Source: Torulaspora globosa (lineage: Eukaryota > Ascomycota > Saccharomycetes > Saccharomycetales > Saccharomycetaceae). Taken from it: DNA of 64,000 nt. Both the position numbers and the translations under genes were made by a program. Numbering within the stretch: the first letter of the stretch is position 1; every line of letters starts with the position of its first letter. This document shows positions 1-8,463 of this stretch, in pieces. The notes under the pieces were generated by a model, which was given only the letters and a program-made list of their open reading frames with translations, searched no databases and was not told the DNA's origin. The DNA lies in contig NC_050731.1 of the NCBI RefSeq assembly GCF_014133895.1, forward strand, positions 1,034,849 through 1,098,848, read 5' to 3'.

Positions 1-959
1 TAGTCTGCGACCGTTAGGCAGCTCTCCGCGTCTGCACCGTTGGGTCTGATCACCGCCACGAGCGCCAGGCCGCGGATCATCTGCTTCAGGTAGATGATGA
101 CGTCGTTTCCCAGTTGGGCGACGTTCTTGAGCTCTCGGGGGCGGTATGGAGTAGTCTCGCCGCCGCTCGCGCGCTTGTCGCTCCTGTGCGAGTCCTTGTA
201 GAGGTCAAACAGATCTATGGTGACGTCGACGAACTCAGCGCACACCTCGTACAACTGTATATCGACGGGGCTGGAGTCTGTCGAGACGTAGATCTTGGAG
301 TTGATGTCGAACAGGAACGCCTTCTCGATCTTAGAGTGCTGGATCAGATTGTCAAGCATGTTCTCCAGGTATGACAGCTCCGGTATCAGTTTCTGCACGA
401 TACGGGAGAAAGCCTCGTAGATCGAATGGTCGAATATGGACGTGAGGTAGAACGAGACTTGAACACCATCAAGACCCAGCTCGAGTAGTTCCTCTCCGGT
501 GCGCTGCATTATGTCACGCTGCGCATCGAGCTTGAAATCTTCACTCAGACCGTCAACCTTGTGAATCAAAACTTCGATGTTTATGTTCGGGTTCACCTTG
601 TATGCATATTCAATGATCATCGCAAGGTTGGTTATGGCATTCATGTACTCATCCTGCGAGTCGATGACGTATACAAGCCCTCCAACGCTCCTGAAGAGTT
701 TCTCGGAATCGTAGCTCGGTTCGAAGTAGTTCAGCTGGCCCGGCAGCTCCATAACCGCTAAGTCGATCAACGTCGAGAAATGCTCCATAGTCGGGTTCGA
801 GGTCGACTCCAGATACAGCGTGTCGAGCGGCTGCATGTTGTGGAAAAGCACTTTGCAAATCGACGACTTTCCGCCCCGTCTCAGGCCAAGCAGCAAGATC
901 ATCGCCTTGGATTCCTCGTTATCTAGCTTGCTGACAGTCGCCATCTCCTCATTCGACAT
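1..959 (-). CDS. GTR2: Rag-family GTPase Gtr2 (3' end cut by window edge)
   Basis: Gtr2 is the RagC/D-type small GTPase that pairs with Gtr1 in the vacuolar EGO complex and signals amino acid sufficiency to TORC1. The reverse-strand frame runs from an ATG at 959 and leaves the window after about 319 codons; from memory S. cerevisiae Gtr2 has 341, so roughly the last 20 are missing. The P-loop region GLRRGGKSSICK lies near residues 29-40, followed by the Rag signatures HNMQPLDTLYLESTSNP, LAVMELPGQLNYFEPSYD and LIHKVDGLSEDFKLDAQRD, all very close to yeast Gtr2. A second ATG five codons in (MATVSKLD) is an alternative start. The next gene, TYW3, is divergent. The N-terminus matches Gtr2 rather than Gtr1. 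Confidence 0.95.
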   Translation of the reverse strand, partial: MSNEEMATVSKLDNEESKAMILLLGLRRGGKSSICKVLFHNMQPLDTLYLESTSNPTMEHFSTLIDLAVMELPGQLNYFEPSYDSEKLFRSVGGLVYVIDSQDEYMNAITNLAMIIEYAYKVNPNINIEVLIHKVDGLSEDFKLDAQRDIMQRTGEELLELGLDGVQVSFYLTSIFDHSIYEAFSRIVQKLIPELSYLENMLDNLIQHSKIEKAFLFDINSKIYVSTDSSPVDIQLYEVCAEFVDVTIDLFDLYKDSHRSDKRASGGETTPYRPRELKNVAQLGNDVIIYLKQMIRGLALVAVIRPNGADAESCLTVAD

Positions 960-1716
960 CTTTATGCCACTATCCTGTCCTTTAGAGGCCGATGCTACAC
1001 GATTCAAGTTTCCTGCAATGACGTTTTCTTAGATAAAGCGAAGCGGAAGCCCAGCTTAAGGCGACTGTCACAGTAGAAAGCCCTCTGATCCAGCTGAATC
1101 CGCCTCAGGGGCTGGTAGACATGTGTCGCCCAGCAGGTTGAGACGTCTGAACTTCAACCTCCGCCGGGCCACCTTTTCTTCAGACAATCTTGCTTCACAA
1201 GTTACGCTGACCATTGAAACCCCCAGCAAGGAGCCCAGTAACGCTTGGTGTCCTCACGCAAACCTGGAAACCATTGCCACGGTCTCAGTGCTATGCCCTC
1301 TGTTGTGCCAATGGGTTTTTATGTTTAGTTTGAGGGATCTACATTTCGGAAAAACAGCGTAAATCATGGAAGCCAGCAAAACATGATAAAATCGTCCTCT
1401 TGAAGCCCCGGATGCAGCAATCCTGCGAGCCAATGGCATTCGTAAGCTCTTGCCTTGATCTACAAGACCTCTTCGACACGAAAATTGGCCCTTGTAGTAA
1501 ATTGGCACGCTGCCGCAACAGAACGCAATGCAAGAGGGTCCAACACTGACTAAGCTTCTGGGAGAGTAGCTGGATTGGCCAGAAGGCCAGGATTGAATCT
1601 TTGAAGAACGCCTTTAGGTCTTCCTCGCTGTAGCTTCTTGTTAATCAGTATGTCTGTAAAAAAAAGACAGCGACTGGGAACTCATCGATTGATCAATTCA
1701 GCTGCAAAGACTAGAT
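960..1716. other. GTR2-TYW3 divergent intergenic region
   Basis: This 757-bp stretch separates two divergent genes. The short open frames in it show no recognisable protein family and are not supported. A T-rich element at 1317-1327 matches the S. cerevisiae 11-bp ARS consensus WTTTAYRTTTW exactly, but whether that consensus applies in this species is unknown. The rest looks like ordinary promoter DNA. Confidence 0.5.
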
Positions 1717-2415
1717 ATGGCTCGACAGAATCCATTTGATCAGAAGAAGGCTTCTATTTTGGCAGAGATTCGGTCTAGTCAGCCAGACCTGTCTCCTAAA
1801 GGCGACATCGACGTCCTATGCTATCCCATTATGGACTTGATAAACTCACACAGCGATATGGTGACAACATCATCCTGCTCCGGTCGACTCAGTATCTTTC
1901 TTGAAGGCACAAAGCAGCATAATGGCGTCCAGAAGTCGGGAGGCAAGGGTGAGGGAGGCAGATGGCTGTACGTGACGCATAACTGCGATGAAGTTACCGG
2001 TTGGCTTGACAAGATTGATCCTGAGAGCTACTGCTATGTTCAGGACGATCTGCTGAGTGCTGCCAAAGATTCTGATTCGAGCAAGAGACTTTTATTGTAC
2101 AAATACGAGCCATTTATACTGCATGTGAAGTGCAGGGACTTCGCGATGGCATCGAAATTGTACAATACTGCCATGGGATGTGGCTTCAGAGAAAGCGGCA
2201 TCGGTTCCAATAACCTTGTTGCGATCAGAATTAACATAAAGTTGGATATTCCAATAGGGTTCTGGGATGAAAACGCGAACAAGATAGCCCTCTGCGTGCC
2301 CGCCGACTACATTTCGCTCATCGATGGCCTCACCTGCAGCAAGTTCCAGGAAAATGCTAGGAAAATGCAAGTGCTGTACGATAGAATAAAAGCTAATATA
2401 ATAGATTCTGTATAA
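1717..2415 (+). CDS. TYW3: tRNA wybutosine-synthesising methyltransferase Tyw3
   Basis: Tyw3 is the SAM-dependent N-4 methyltransferase of wybutosine synthesis, acting on the hypermodified G37 of tRNA-Phe after Tyw1 and Tyw2. The product is 232 residues, somewhat shorter than the yeast protein as I remember it (about 270). The family signature TSSCSGRLSIFLEG spans roughly residues 51-64 and is followed by GGRWLYVTHN; the start MARQNPFDQKK fits the family N-terminus. The gene is convergent with the eIF4G gene (197-bp gap), the same arrangement as YGL050W/YGL049C in S. cerevisiae. Confidence 0.92.
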   Translation: MARQNPFDQKKASILAEIRSSQPDLSPKGDIDVLCYPIMDLINSHSDMVTTSSCSGRLSIFLEGTKQHNGVQKSGGKGEGGRWLYVTHNCDEVTGWLDKIDPESYCYVQDDLLSAAKDSDSSKRLLLYKYEPFILHVKCRDFAMASKLYNTAMGCGFRESGIGSNNLVAIRINIKLDIPIGFWDENANKIALCVPADYISLIDGLTCSKFQENARKMQVLYDRIKANIIDSV

Positions 2416-2612
2416 TGCTTAAAGCTCCGCTCTCTGTCAAGAGAAGATAAAACAGAGCACAGTAATTCCACTCGGTGACTTAACTATACCGACCATACTT
2501 ATTTGACAGACATTAACAATATACAGTTGAATCAATTATAGCACATTATGAACCAATGACAAAAATCAAAATTATCGTAAAAGGATTTGCAGGTATACAG
2601 TTAAGAGCTCGC

Positions 2613-5600
2613 TTAATCATCATCGTCGTTATCATCCATCAATGCGCTGAACATGTTTGTAGCAGTCTTTTGAGGTTGACGTGGTTCTTCCTTCTGAGCG
2701 GGCTTTTGAATATGTCTTTGAGAAGATGATCTTGTGGAAATGAAATTGTCCTTTGAAATTACAGGAGCTTCTCTTTTAAAGGAGTTTCTGCTACCGAGTG
2801 AAGCGTTCATGCGTCTTGAGCTATTCCTAGAATTGTTCTTCGATTGACGCCTCTCTTCCTCTTCATGAATTTGTTGAATGGTTTTTGGTCCATCTTCTTT
2901 TTTAGTACTGTTCCAATGTTTATTTTCTCTTAGTTCCCTAATGTCGATCAATTTGAACTTCATTCTACTTGAGATTGGAGCATTTTCAATGATGTTCTGT
3001 AGGATGGCAAACAAGCTATCTAGAAGTGCAGAACCCTCTAATGCCAGTTGGCCTGTGCTGAAACTGTCACCCTCGAATTGCTCACCCACAGTATTCAGCA
3101 ATTCCACAACAGATTCCAAAGTCTCGTCAGTTGGAGCGTTGCTCAAATCTTTCATCAGTCTACGGAAACACTCGAACATCATCTTACCGGTTAGCAAGTT
3201 CAAACGGTATAAGAAACCGATGAAGCGAACTAGACCCAAACCTCTTCTCTTGGCCGCAGCGGCTTTGTAATACTCATCAGACATCATTTCTGGTTCTAAT
3301 GGAGTACCGTCTTCCTTTGTAGGCAGTTTGTCGGTCCAACCTTTATCGAACTCGGTGTGACATCTGGCAACCAAATAATGCAGCACTAACTTTGGACCTG
3401 TTTTACCTTCGTTGTTTTCATCCTTAATCTCTGGATCAAGGTCTTTCACCAGCTTACCACACAGCTGGGCGTACATAGAGGACCAGTGTGGTTCGTCACA
3501 AGCCTTGTGGAAAACTTCTTCAATGACAATATTCAGAGTTTCACCCTTTTCCTCCCATTTTGATTGGTTGGCGACCTTCAAAATGTCAGCGGAGATAGGG
3601 TCGAACATTTCCAAAGTTAACTTGTTCAGCAAGGATTTCATCCTTCTCTCCGCTTCTTCTTTGTCCAGTAACTCTGTAACACCATCTGGTGCCATTTTCT
3701 TTTCCGTCTTCTTTTGTTTTGATTTAGGAACCCATCTGTTAGCGCTTGGAACTAGTGGAGCGACTTCTTCCTTAGGTTTCTCTGATTCTCTCCTTTCTTC
3801 CTCACCTCTCTCGCGCTCTCTTTCACGATCCCTTCTAGATGTGTATGATCTGTTTGATCTTCTATCATCAACCACTCTCTTAGATTTTCTCTTTGAAGAA
3901 GTTCTGGAGTTTGATCTGCCATCCACGTTTCTGAAAGAACTGCTCTTTCCAAAATCGCGCCCGCTGTTCATTCTGCCAGCTCCTCCAAATAGGCTTGGAT
4001 CCCTAGGTCTGCCGCCTTTACCCATTCCCGGCGGAATAACAATCTTGGATGCTGCTTTTTGTATCCACTCATCGTCCGCAACAGCTTTTACTCTGTCCTT
4101 GAATTGAAGCAAAAATGTTGGGCCATAGGTGTACTTAATGTGCGATTTCTTGTACCTAGCATCTGGTGCTTCAATTCCAGCTGGATAGGTAAATGCATAT
4201 ATGTCTTCGATTGGCTTAGCTGCGTTCAGTCTATCAAGTAGCTGCGTTACCGTTAGTTTGTCTTCAGATTCGTCTGTTTTCTCTTCAGTAGCCTCATCCT
4301 CTGCCGTCTCTTCAATAGCCTCATCCTCTGCTTTCTCTTCAATAGCCTCATCCTCTGCTTTCTCCTCAGATACTTCATCCTCTGCTTTCTCTCCCTCTAC
4401 CATTGTTGTGTCTTCTGCCGCAGCACCCTCAGTGGTAATGCCCTCGCTTGTAGCTGCTTCGTCTTTAACCGCTTCAGTCTTAGCTGGTTCCTCGTTCACT
4501 ACCTGCTCTTTGTCAACAGCTTCGGTCTCCGTTAACTGCTCAGTCGAAGGTTCCTCCTTTTTGACGTCAGGCTCGCCGACTGGTTCTGGCTTGGCAGCTT
4601 CCACTTCGGCTGATTGTTTAGCGGCTTCCTTCTTGAGCTTCAGAGCTTCAGCAAATGTGGTGGCGGTTTTCTTTGACGCTTCTTCAGAGCCGGCAGTTTT
4701 TTGAGCTCCAGCTTCGTCCTTTGCAATCTCTTTTGCTGGCTGCTCAGGAGCGGCTTTCTGCTCTTCTTGCACAGGAGTTAGTACAGGCTCGGCTGGCTTT
4801 GGCTTGGAAGCCTCAATCTGTTCGTGCTTCTTCTTCTCCAAAGCTGCCTTACGCAGCTTGATCTGCTCCAGAAATTCTCTCTTTGTCTTCTCTGCTTCAG
4901 AAATTGCATTCTCCGGCGTGGCTGGAGCCTTAGCACCAGACTCAGTCTTTTCCTTGTCCGCACTGTCCTTTGAAGCACTAGAAGCGGCCTCAGTTGGAGC
5001 GGCAGTGTTCACTGCAGCCTTCTCTGCCTCATTCCCGTTGGTGGCAGTGTTCTGGGAACGATGGGCCGGTTGATGTGCTTGATGAAGTGCATTCAAATCC
5101 AAGTGTTCGCCGGTCTTTGTGGTAATTTCAATCTTGCGGGACGTAGGAGTAGGAGTGCTGGACGTAGAGGACACAGGCGACGTCGATGGCGAGCCTTCCA
5201 TCGGAGCGTTATTCACTGCAGCCATCTGCGGAGCCATATAGTACATCTGTGGGTTGTAGTAGCCTTGCCATTGCAGGTTCATGGCTGCAGCGGCTGCAGC
5301 GTTCATCCCTCCCCTATGAGCCTTGTATCCGTTGTAGTTCCTGCCATTGCTATTATACCTGTTGTACTGGTTTTGACTCACATTGGCCCCGTTGTAGTTG
5401 TACTTATTGGCACCGTAACGACCGCCTCTCTGCTGGCCCTGTCTACCTCCACGAGACCCTCTCTGGGAGTAATCTCCCCCAGTATGGTAGTGGTAAGGTT
5501 GCTGCTGCTGGTACTGTTCTTCACCGGCCGACTGCTTCAGTTGCCCCTGAGATCCCTCAGAAAATCCACTCGGCTCCTGATCCACATGTTCTGCCTGACT

Positions 5601-5639
5601 ACTCGAACCAACACCCTGTGGCTCCACTCGATCAGACAT
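2613..5639 (-). CDS. TIF4631: translation initiation factor eIF4G
   Basis: eIF4G is the scaffold of the cap-binding complex, bridging eIF4E, Pab1, eIF4A and mRNA. Starting at the ATG at 5639 (MSDRVEPQG) the protein has 1008 residues; the frame extends four codons upstream only through a GTG. Order of parts: an N-terminal Q/G/Y/N-rich, RNA-binding-like region (about residues 25-140, with a short Ala run); the segment KIEITTKTGEHLDLN; a long Glu/Ala/Lys-rich linker with a 9-residue acidic repeat; the eIF4E-binding motif YTYGPTFLLQF near residue 500; the Arg/Ser region SNRSYTSRRDRERER; the MIF4G HEAT domain (about residues 655-900); and the tail TNMFSALMDDNDDDD. S. cerevisiae has two duplicated copies, TIF4631 and TIF4632. 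Here the flanks match both copies, so this is likely the single ancestral gene. Confidence 0.96.
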   Translation of the reverse strand: MSDRVEPQGVGSSSQAEHVDQEPSGFSEGSQGQLKQSAGEEQYQQQQPYHYHTGGDYSQRGSRGGRQGQQRGGRYGANKYNYNGANVSQNQYNRYNSNGRNYNGYKAHRGGMNAAAAAAMNLQWQGYYNPQMYYMAPQMAAVNNAPMEGSPSTSPVSSTSSTPTPTSRKIEITTKTGEHLDLNALHQAHQPAHRSQNTATNGNEAEKAAVNTAAPTEAASSASKDSADKEKTESGAKAPATPENAISEAEKTKREFLEQIKLRKAALEKKKHEQIEASKPKPAEPVLTPVQEEQKAAPEQPAKEIAKDEAGAQKTAGSEEASKKTATTFAEALKLKKEAAKQSAEVEAAKPEPVGEPDVKKEEPSTEQLTETEAVDKEQVVNEEPAKTEAVKDEAATSEGITTEGAAAEDTTMVEGEKAEDEVSEEKAEDEAIEEKAEDEAIEETAEDEATEEKTDESEDKLTVTQLLDRLNAAKPIEDIYAFTYPAGIEAPDARYKKSHIKYTYGPTFLLQFKDRVKAVADDEWIQKAASKIVIPPGMGKGGRPRDPSLFGGAGRMNSGRDFGKSSSFRNVDGRSNSRTSSKRKSKRVVDDRRSNRSYTSRRDRERERERGEEERRESEKPKEEVAPLVPSANRWVPKSKQKKTEKKMAPDGVTELLDKEEAERRMKSLLNKLTLEMFDPISADILKVANQSKWEEKGETLNIVIEEVFHKACDEPHWSSMYAQLCGKLVKDLDPEIKDENNEGKTGPKLVLHYLVARCHTEFDKGWTDKLPTKEDGTPLEPEMMSDEYYKAAAAKRRGLGLVRFIGFLYRLNLLTGKMMFECFRRLMKDLSNAPTDETLESVVELLNTVGEQFEGDSFSTGQLALEGSALLDSLFAILQNIIENAPISSRMKFKLIDIRELRENKHWNSTKKEDGPKTIQQIHEEEERRQSKNNSRNSSRRMNASLGSRNSFKREAPVISKDNFISTRSSSQRHIQKPAQKEEPRQPQKTATNMFSALMDDNDDDD
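4270..4401 (-). repeat. 27-bp coding minisatellite in eIF4G linker
   Basis: Four clear 27-bp units begin at 4294, 4321, 4348 and 4375 (plus-strand start TCATCCTCTGC), with a more diverged unit before them. On the coding strand each encodes nine residues of the type KAEDEAIEE, giving an acidic tandem repeat in the disordered linker N-terminal to the eIF4E-binding motif. Adjacent units are nearly identical, which points to recent expansion. Confidence 0.9.
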
Positions 5640-5843
5640 TTTTTCCTTCACCGGTTAACGCTGATCTTCCTCTTTCGCTGGATACGCTCGTAGCAACCTG
5701 TATCAATCTCGACCAACCTCCTAAAACTCGGGTTCTGATCTCGATAATAGCCTCAAGCCCTTCTATAGCCAACGTCTAGAAGCTACTCACAAATTAATTA
5801 CTGCCCTCTGCTACTAACTATACTGAAGAGATGGTGCTTAAAT

Positions 5844-5856
5844 CGAAAAATTTTCG
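5844..5856. promoter_or_regulatory. RRPE-like A/T element upstream of eIF4G
   Basis: The gap between the eIF4G start and the RPT6 stop holds the element CGAAAAATTTTCG about 205 bp upstream of the eIF4G ATG. Its core resembles the RRPE motif AAAAATTTT found before ribosome-biogenesis and translation genes in yeasts. This is a motif match only; no PAC element was seen beside it. Confidence 0.3.
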
Positions 5857-5931
5857 CCCATAGCGGGTCGGGCGAAACTCTCTAGTGCTCGTACACAATG
5901 ACAAGTATACCGATACAAATTATGGAGCCGA

Positions 5932-7152
5932 CTATTTGAAGAGTTTGGCGGCGGAGATAGCGGTCTCCTGGTTCCTGTTCATGACTTTGCCCACGGCGAG
6001 CTCAAGGTCCTCCTGCGTGACGTGGATTCTGCGCTCCCGGAGCGCGTACATGCCGGCCTCGGTGCAGACACCTTTCACGTCAGCGCCGGAGCAGCCGTTC
6101 ATCTTCTCGGCGATCTTTCTGAGGTTGATTCCGCGGGTGAGATTCATCTTTCTGGAGTGGATCCGGAGGATCTGCGTCCGGGCAGCAACCGTTGGAGGCG
6201 GAAACTCGATCTTACGGTCGATCCTGCCGGGTCTTAGCAGTGCCGGGTCCAGTATGTCGAGTCTGTTCGTCGCCATGATGATCTTGATGTTCTTGGAGGT
6301 CTCGAACCCGTCCAGCTGGTTCAGAAGCTCGAGCATTGTTCTCTGCACCTCGGAGTCGCCGCCGCCGGAGCCGCCCTCGACACGGCTCGATCCGATCGAG
6401 TCTATCTCATCCATGAATATGATCGAGGGCGCGTGTTCCCTGGCCATCACGAAGAGCTCGCGGACCATACGCGAGCCCTCGCCGATGTACTTCTGCACCA
6501 GCTCTGCACCGCTAACCCTGATGAACTTACAGTCTGTGTGGTGTGCGACGGCTCGAGCCAAAAGCGTCTTACCGGTCCCTGGTGGCCCATACAGGATCAC
6601 ACCCTTGGGCTGCGTTATACCGAGACTCTCGAAGAGCTCTGGGTGTTTGACCGGCAACTCGATCACTTCTTTTATCTCCTTGATCTGCTTGTTCAGACCG
6701 CCAAGCATGTCGTATGTAGAGTCCGGGACCTTCTCCACCATCATCAGCGAAACAAGCGGGTCCGCCTTGTTCTCCAGCACCTTGTGCAGCATGTACGAGT
6801 CACTCTTCAGACATACTCTCTGTGATGGCTTCAAATCCTTGACGTTGATGTCCTTTGAGATGTCCACGATGTACTTGCCCTCTGGCTGCACCTTAACCAA
6901 CACTTTCTTGTCTGACACCACCTTCACAACTTCCCCCACATACGAGCCCGGCTCCTGCAGCAGCCTCAACTCGTCTTTGATGAATCTAACTTTGTCATTC
7001 AGAGCGTTTCTTTGCGCCTCCAGACGACGCAAATCCTCGGTCTTCGTGCGTATTTTCAGCTCCGTTTCCTGGATCTTCTGCTCGAAATAGGGCCTGATGC
7101 CGCTGTCATGTGTGTTCAGTAGTACGCTAGACGACTTTGTAGCGGCTGTCAT
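5932..7152 (-). CDS. RPT6: 26S proteasome regulatory ATPase Rpt6
   Basis: Rpt6 (Sug1) is one of the six AAA ATPases of the 19S base that unfold substrates and drive them into the 20S core. The product has 406 residues, essentially the family length (405 in S. cerevisiae by memory). An N-terminal coiled coil (about 25-67) is followed by the OB region, Walker A GPPGTGKT at 189-196, Walker B IIFMDEID at 244-251, the second region of homology [19 protein letters not shown], and a C-terminal ALFK-type tail (AAKLFK). It is divergent from ALG13 across a 172-bp promoter containing a PACE element. Confidence 0.99.
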   Translation of the reverse strand: MTAATKSSSVLLNTHDSGIRPYFEQKIQETELKIRTKTEDLRRLEAQRNALNDKVRFIKDELRLLQEPGSYVGEVVKVVSDKKVLVKVQPEGKYIVDISKDINVKDLKPSQRVCLKSDSYMLHKVLENKADPLVSLMMVEKVPDSTYDMLGGLNKQIKEIKEVIELPVKHPELFESLGITQPKGVILYGPPGTGKTLLARAVAHHTDCKFIRVSGAELVQKYIGEGSRMVRELFVMAREHAPSIIFMDEIDSIGSSRVEGGSGGGDSEVQRTMLELLNQLDGFETSKNIKIIMATNRLDILDPALLRPGRIDRKIEFPPPTVAARTQILRIHSRKMNLTRGINLRKIAEKMNGCSGADVKGVCTEAGMYALRERRIHVTQEDLELAVGKVMNRNQETAISAAKLFK

Positions 7153-7219
7153 GGCGATTAACGGACGCTTACTGGGCTTCCAGCTCCATATTAGTTGTGT
7201 TGATAGCTATAGCTTCAAA

Positions 7220-7228
7220 TTTGCCACC
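7220..7228 (-). promoter_or_regulatory. PACE element (Rpn4 site) in RPT6-ALG13 promoter
   Basis: The reverse strand reads GGTGGCAAA, the exact proteasome-associated control element bound by Rpn4 in S. cerevisiae. It is 68 bp upstream of the RPT6 start codon and in its sense orientation. Rpn4 control of proteasome genes is established in yeast; its action here is inferred from the perfect 9-mer and its position. Confidence 0.85.
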
Positions 7229-7324
7229 CTTAGCGCCTAGCTAACTGGCATCACTTCATACGTGAACGATCCATCAAAAGACAGCCATATTAAAGAACAG
7301 CTCTTCACAATTATGATCCTTGCA

Positions 7325-7924
7325 ATGGCAGTTAAGACCGTTTTTGTCACCTGTGGGGCAACAGTTCCGTTCCCACAGCTGATCCATGTTGTGCTGGGAA
7401 AAGCGCTCCTCGAACGGCTGTCGGATGCCGGGTTTCGGAGAGTAATCGTGCAATATGGTAAGGGCTACGAAGCAGAGTTTAGAAAGAGGCTAAATGCTTT
7501 GGAATGCGTTCCAGCAAAGTGCTCGCTTGCTGACAGCACACTGGGTATAACAGCCACTGGACTGTGTTGCGGTTTCTACGCTCCCGGAGCGCTTGAGGTC
7601 ATAGGGTTGGAGTACTCGACTAGGGTGCAGGATATCGTCGGGCTTGCAGGCCTTGTGATCTCCCATGCGGGCACCGGATCAATCTTAGACTCTCTCCGCT
7701 CGGGGAAGCCTTTGATTGTCTGCGTGAACGACAAGCTGATGGACAACCACCAGCAGCAGATCGCAGACAAGTTCAAGCAGAAAGGCTACGTTTGGGCTTG
7801 CAAGCCATGTGAATCTGAGGTATCAGAGTGCTTGAGCAGATCACAGAGTGAAACGCTCATTCGGTTCCCTCAGGCGTACAGTGCTCGGTTTGAGAACGAT
7901 TTAAAGCGCTTGGCTTTCAGTTGA
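7325..7924 (+). CDS. ALG13: UDP-GlcNAc transferase catalytic subunit Alg13
   Basis: Alg13 is the soluble catalytic half of the Alg13/Alg14 enzyme, which adds the second GlcNAc to dolichol-PP-GlcNAc on the cytosolic face of the ER in N-glycan assembly. The ATG at 7325 was chosen because it gives MAVKTVFVTCGATVPFPQL, aligning with the family start, and a 199-residue product close to the usual length. The open frame continues upstream to an ATG at 7262 whose extra residues have no family counterpart. The GT28-type motif HAGTGSILDSL lies at about 114-124, followed by MDNHQQQIADKF. It shares a promoter with RPT6 as in S. cerevisiae. Confidence 0.94.
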   Translation: MAVKTVFVTCGATVPFPQLIHVVLGKALLERLSDAGFRRVIVQYGKGYEAEFRKRLNALECVPAKCSLADSTLGITATGLCCGFYAPGALEVIGLEYSTRVQDIVGLAGLVISHAGTGSILDSLRSGKPLIVCVNDKLMDNHQQQIADKFKQKGYVWACKPCESEVSECLSRSQSETLIRFPQAYSARFENDLKRLAFS

Positions 7925-8463
7925 TGTTGCGCTCATGTTCTAACTTGATGTTAGCCAACACAGGGCAGCCAGCGATTTTGATAGTTGCTTCGGAGTAATT
8001 GTGGGTCTACGCTAGTGATAGCGAGCGCTGGCTCCACAGCAACTCGGTCGTCGTTGCTTTCAGCTGCCAGTACAGAATCTCCACGATGTATATACATCAA
8101 GTTTACCGAAAAAGAGATGTGATCTGCAGGCAATGTCCTGAAGGGGACATACCAGCCTATCTGTTTCCTCTTTCGTCAATGAAGCCGCTTGGCTTTTTCC
8201 TGTTTAGGTCACGAAGGCACAGCGCGTGCGGCTGAGCGTCTAGCAACAAGGCCAGCAACAGACAACCTAAAGACAAGCAAGCTCTCTCTGTCCGCTTGCT
8301 GGTTGGTTTACATCAAAACACCAGTCCCGCAAAGTCTATCCACATACTGCGCATGGTACTGGTAGAAATAAGCGAGTAGTTGATCTGGAGCTAATATAAA
8401 ATAAAGCCAATGCGTTGATGTTTCATCTTTGTCCGCCGGATTCCTCACTAGAGGGAGCCAAGA
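7925..8463. other. intergenic region before DSE4
   Basis: A 539-bp gap without a supportable gene. It ends in an AT-rich stretch about 70 bp before the next ATG that could serve as a core promoter. It also marks where I recognise the last gene of the conserved housekeeping run. Confidence 0.5.

Noticed and set aside
3412..5779. Several plus-strand frames of 167-231 codons
   Set aside because: All are antisense to the eIF4G gene; the Ser/Val-rich products mirror its acidic repeats and charged linkers.
5885..7090. 401-codon plus-strand open frame
   Set aside because: It is antisense to RPT6 over its whole length and its composition is that of a shadow of a highly conserved, GC-rich gene.
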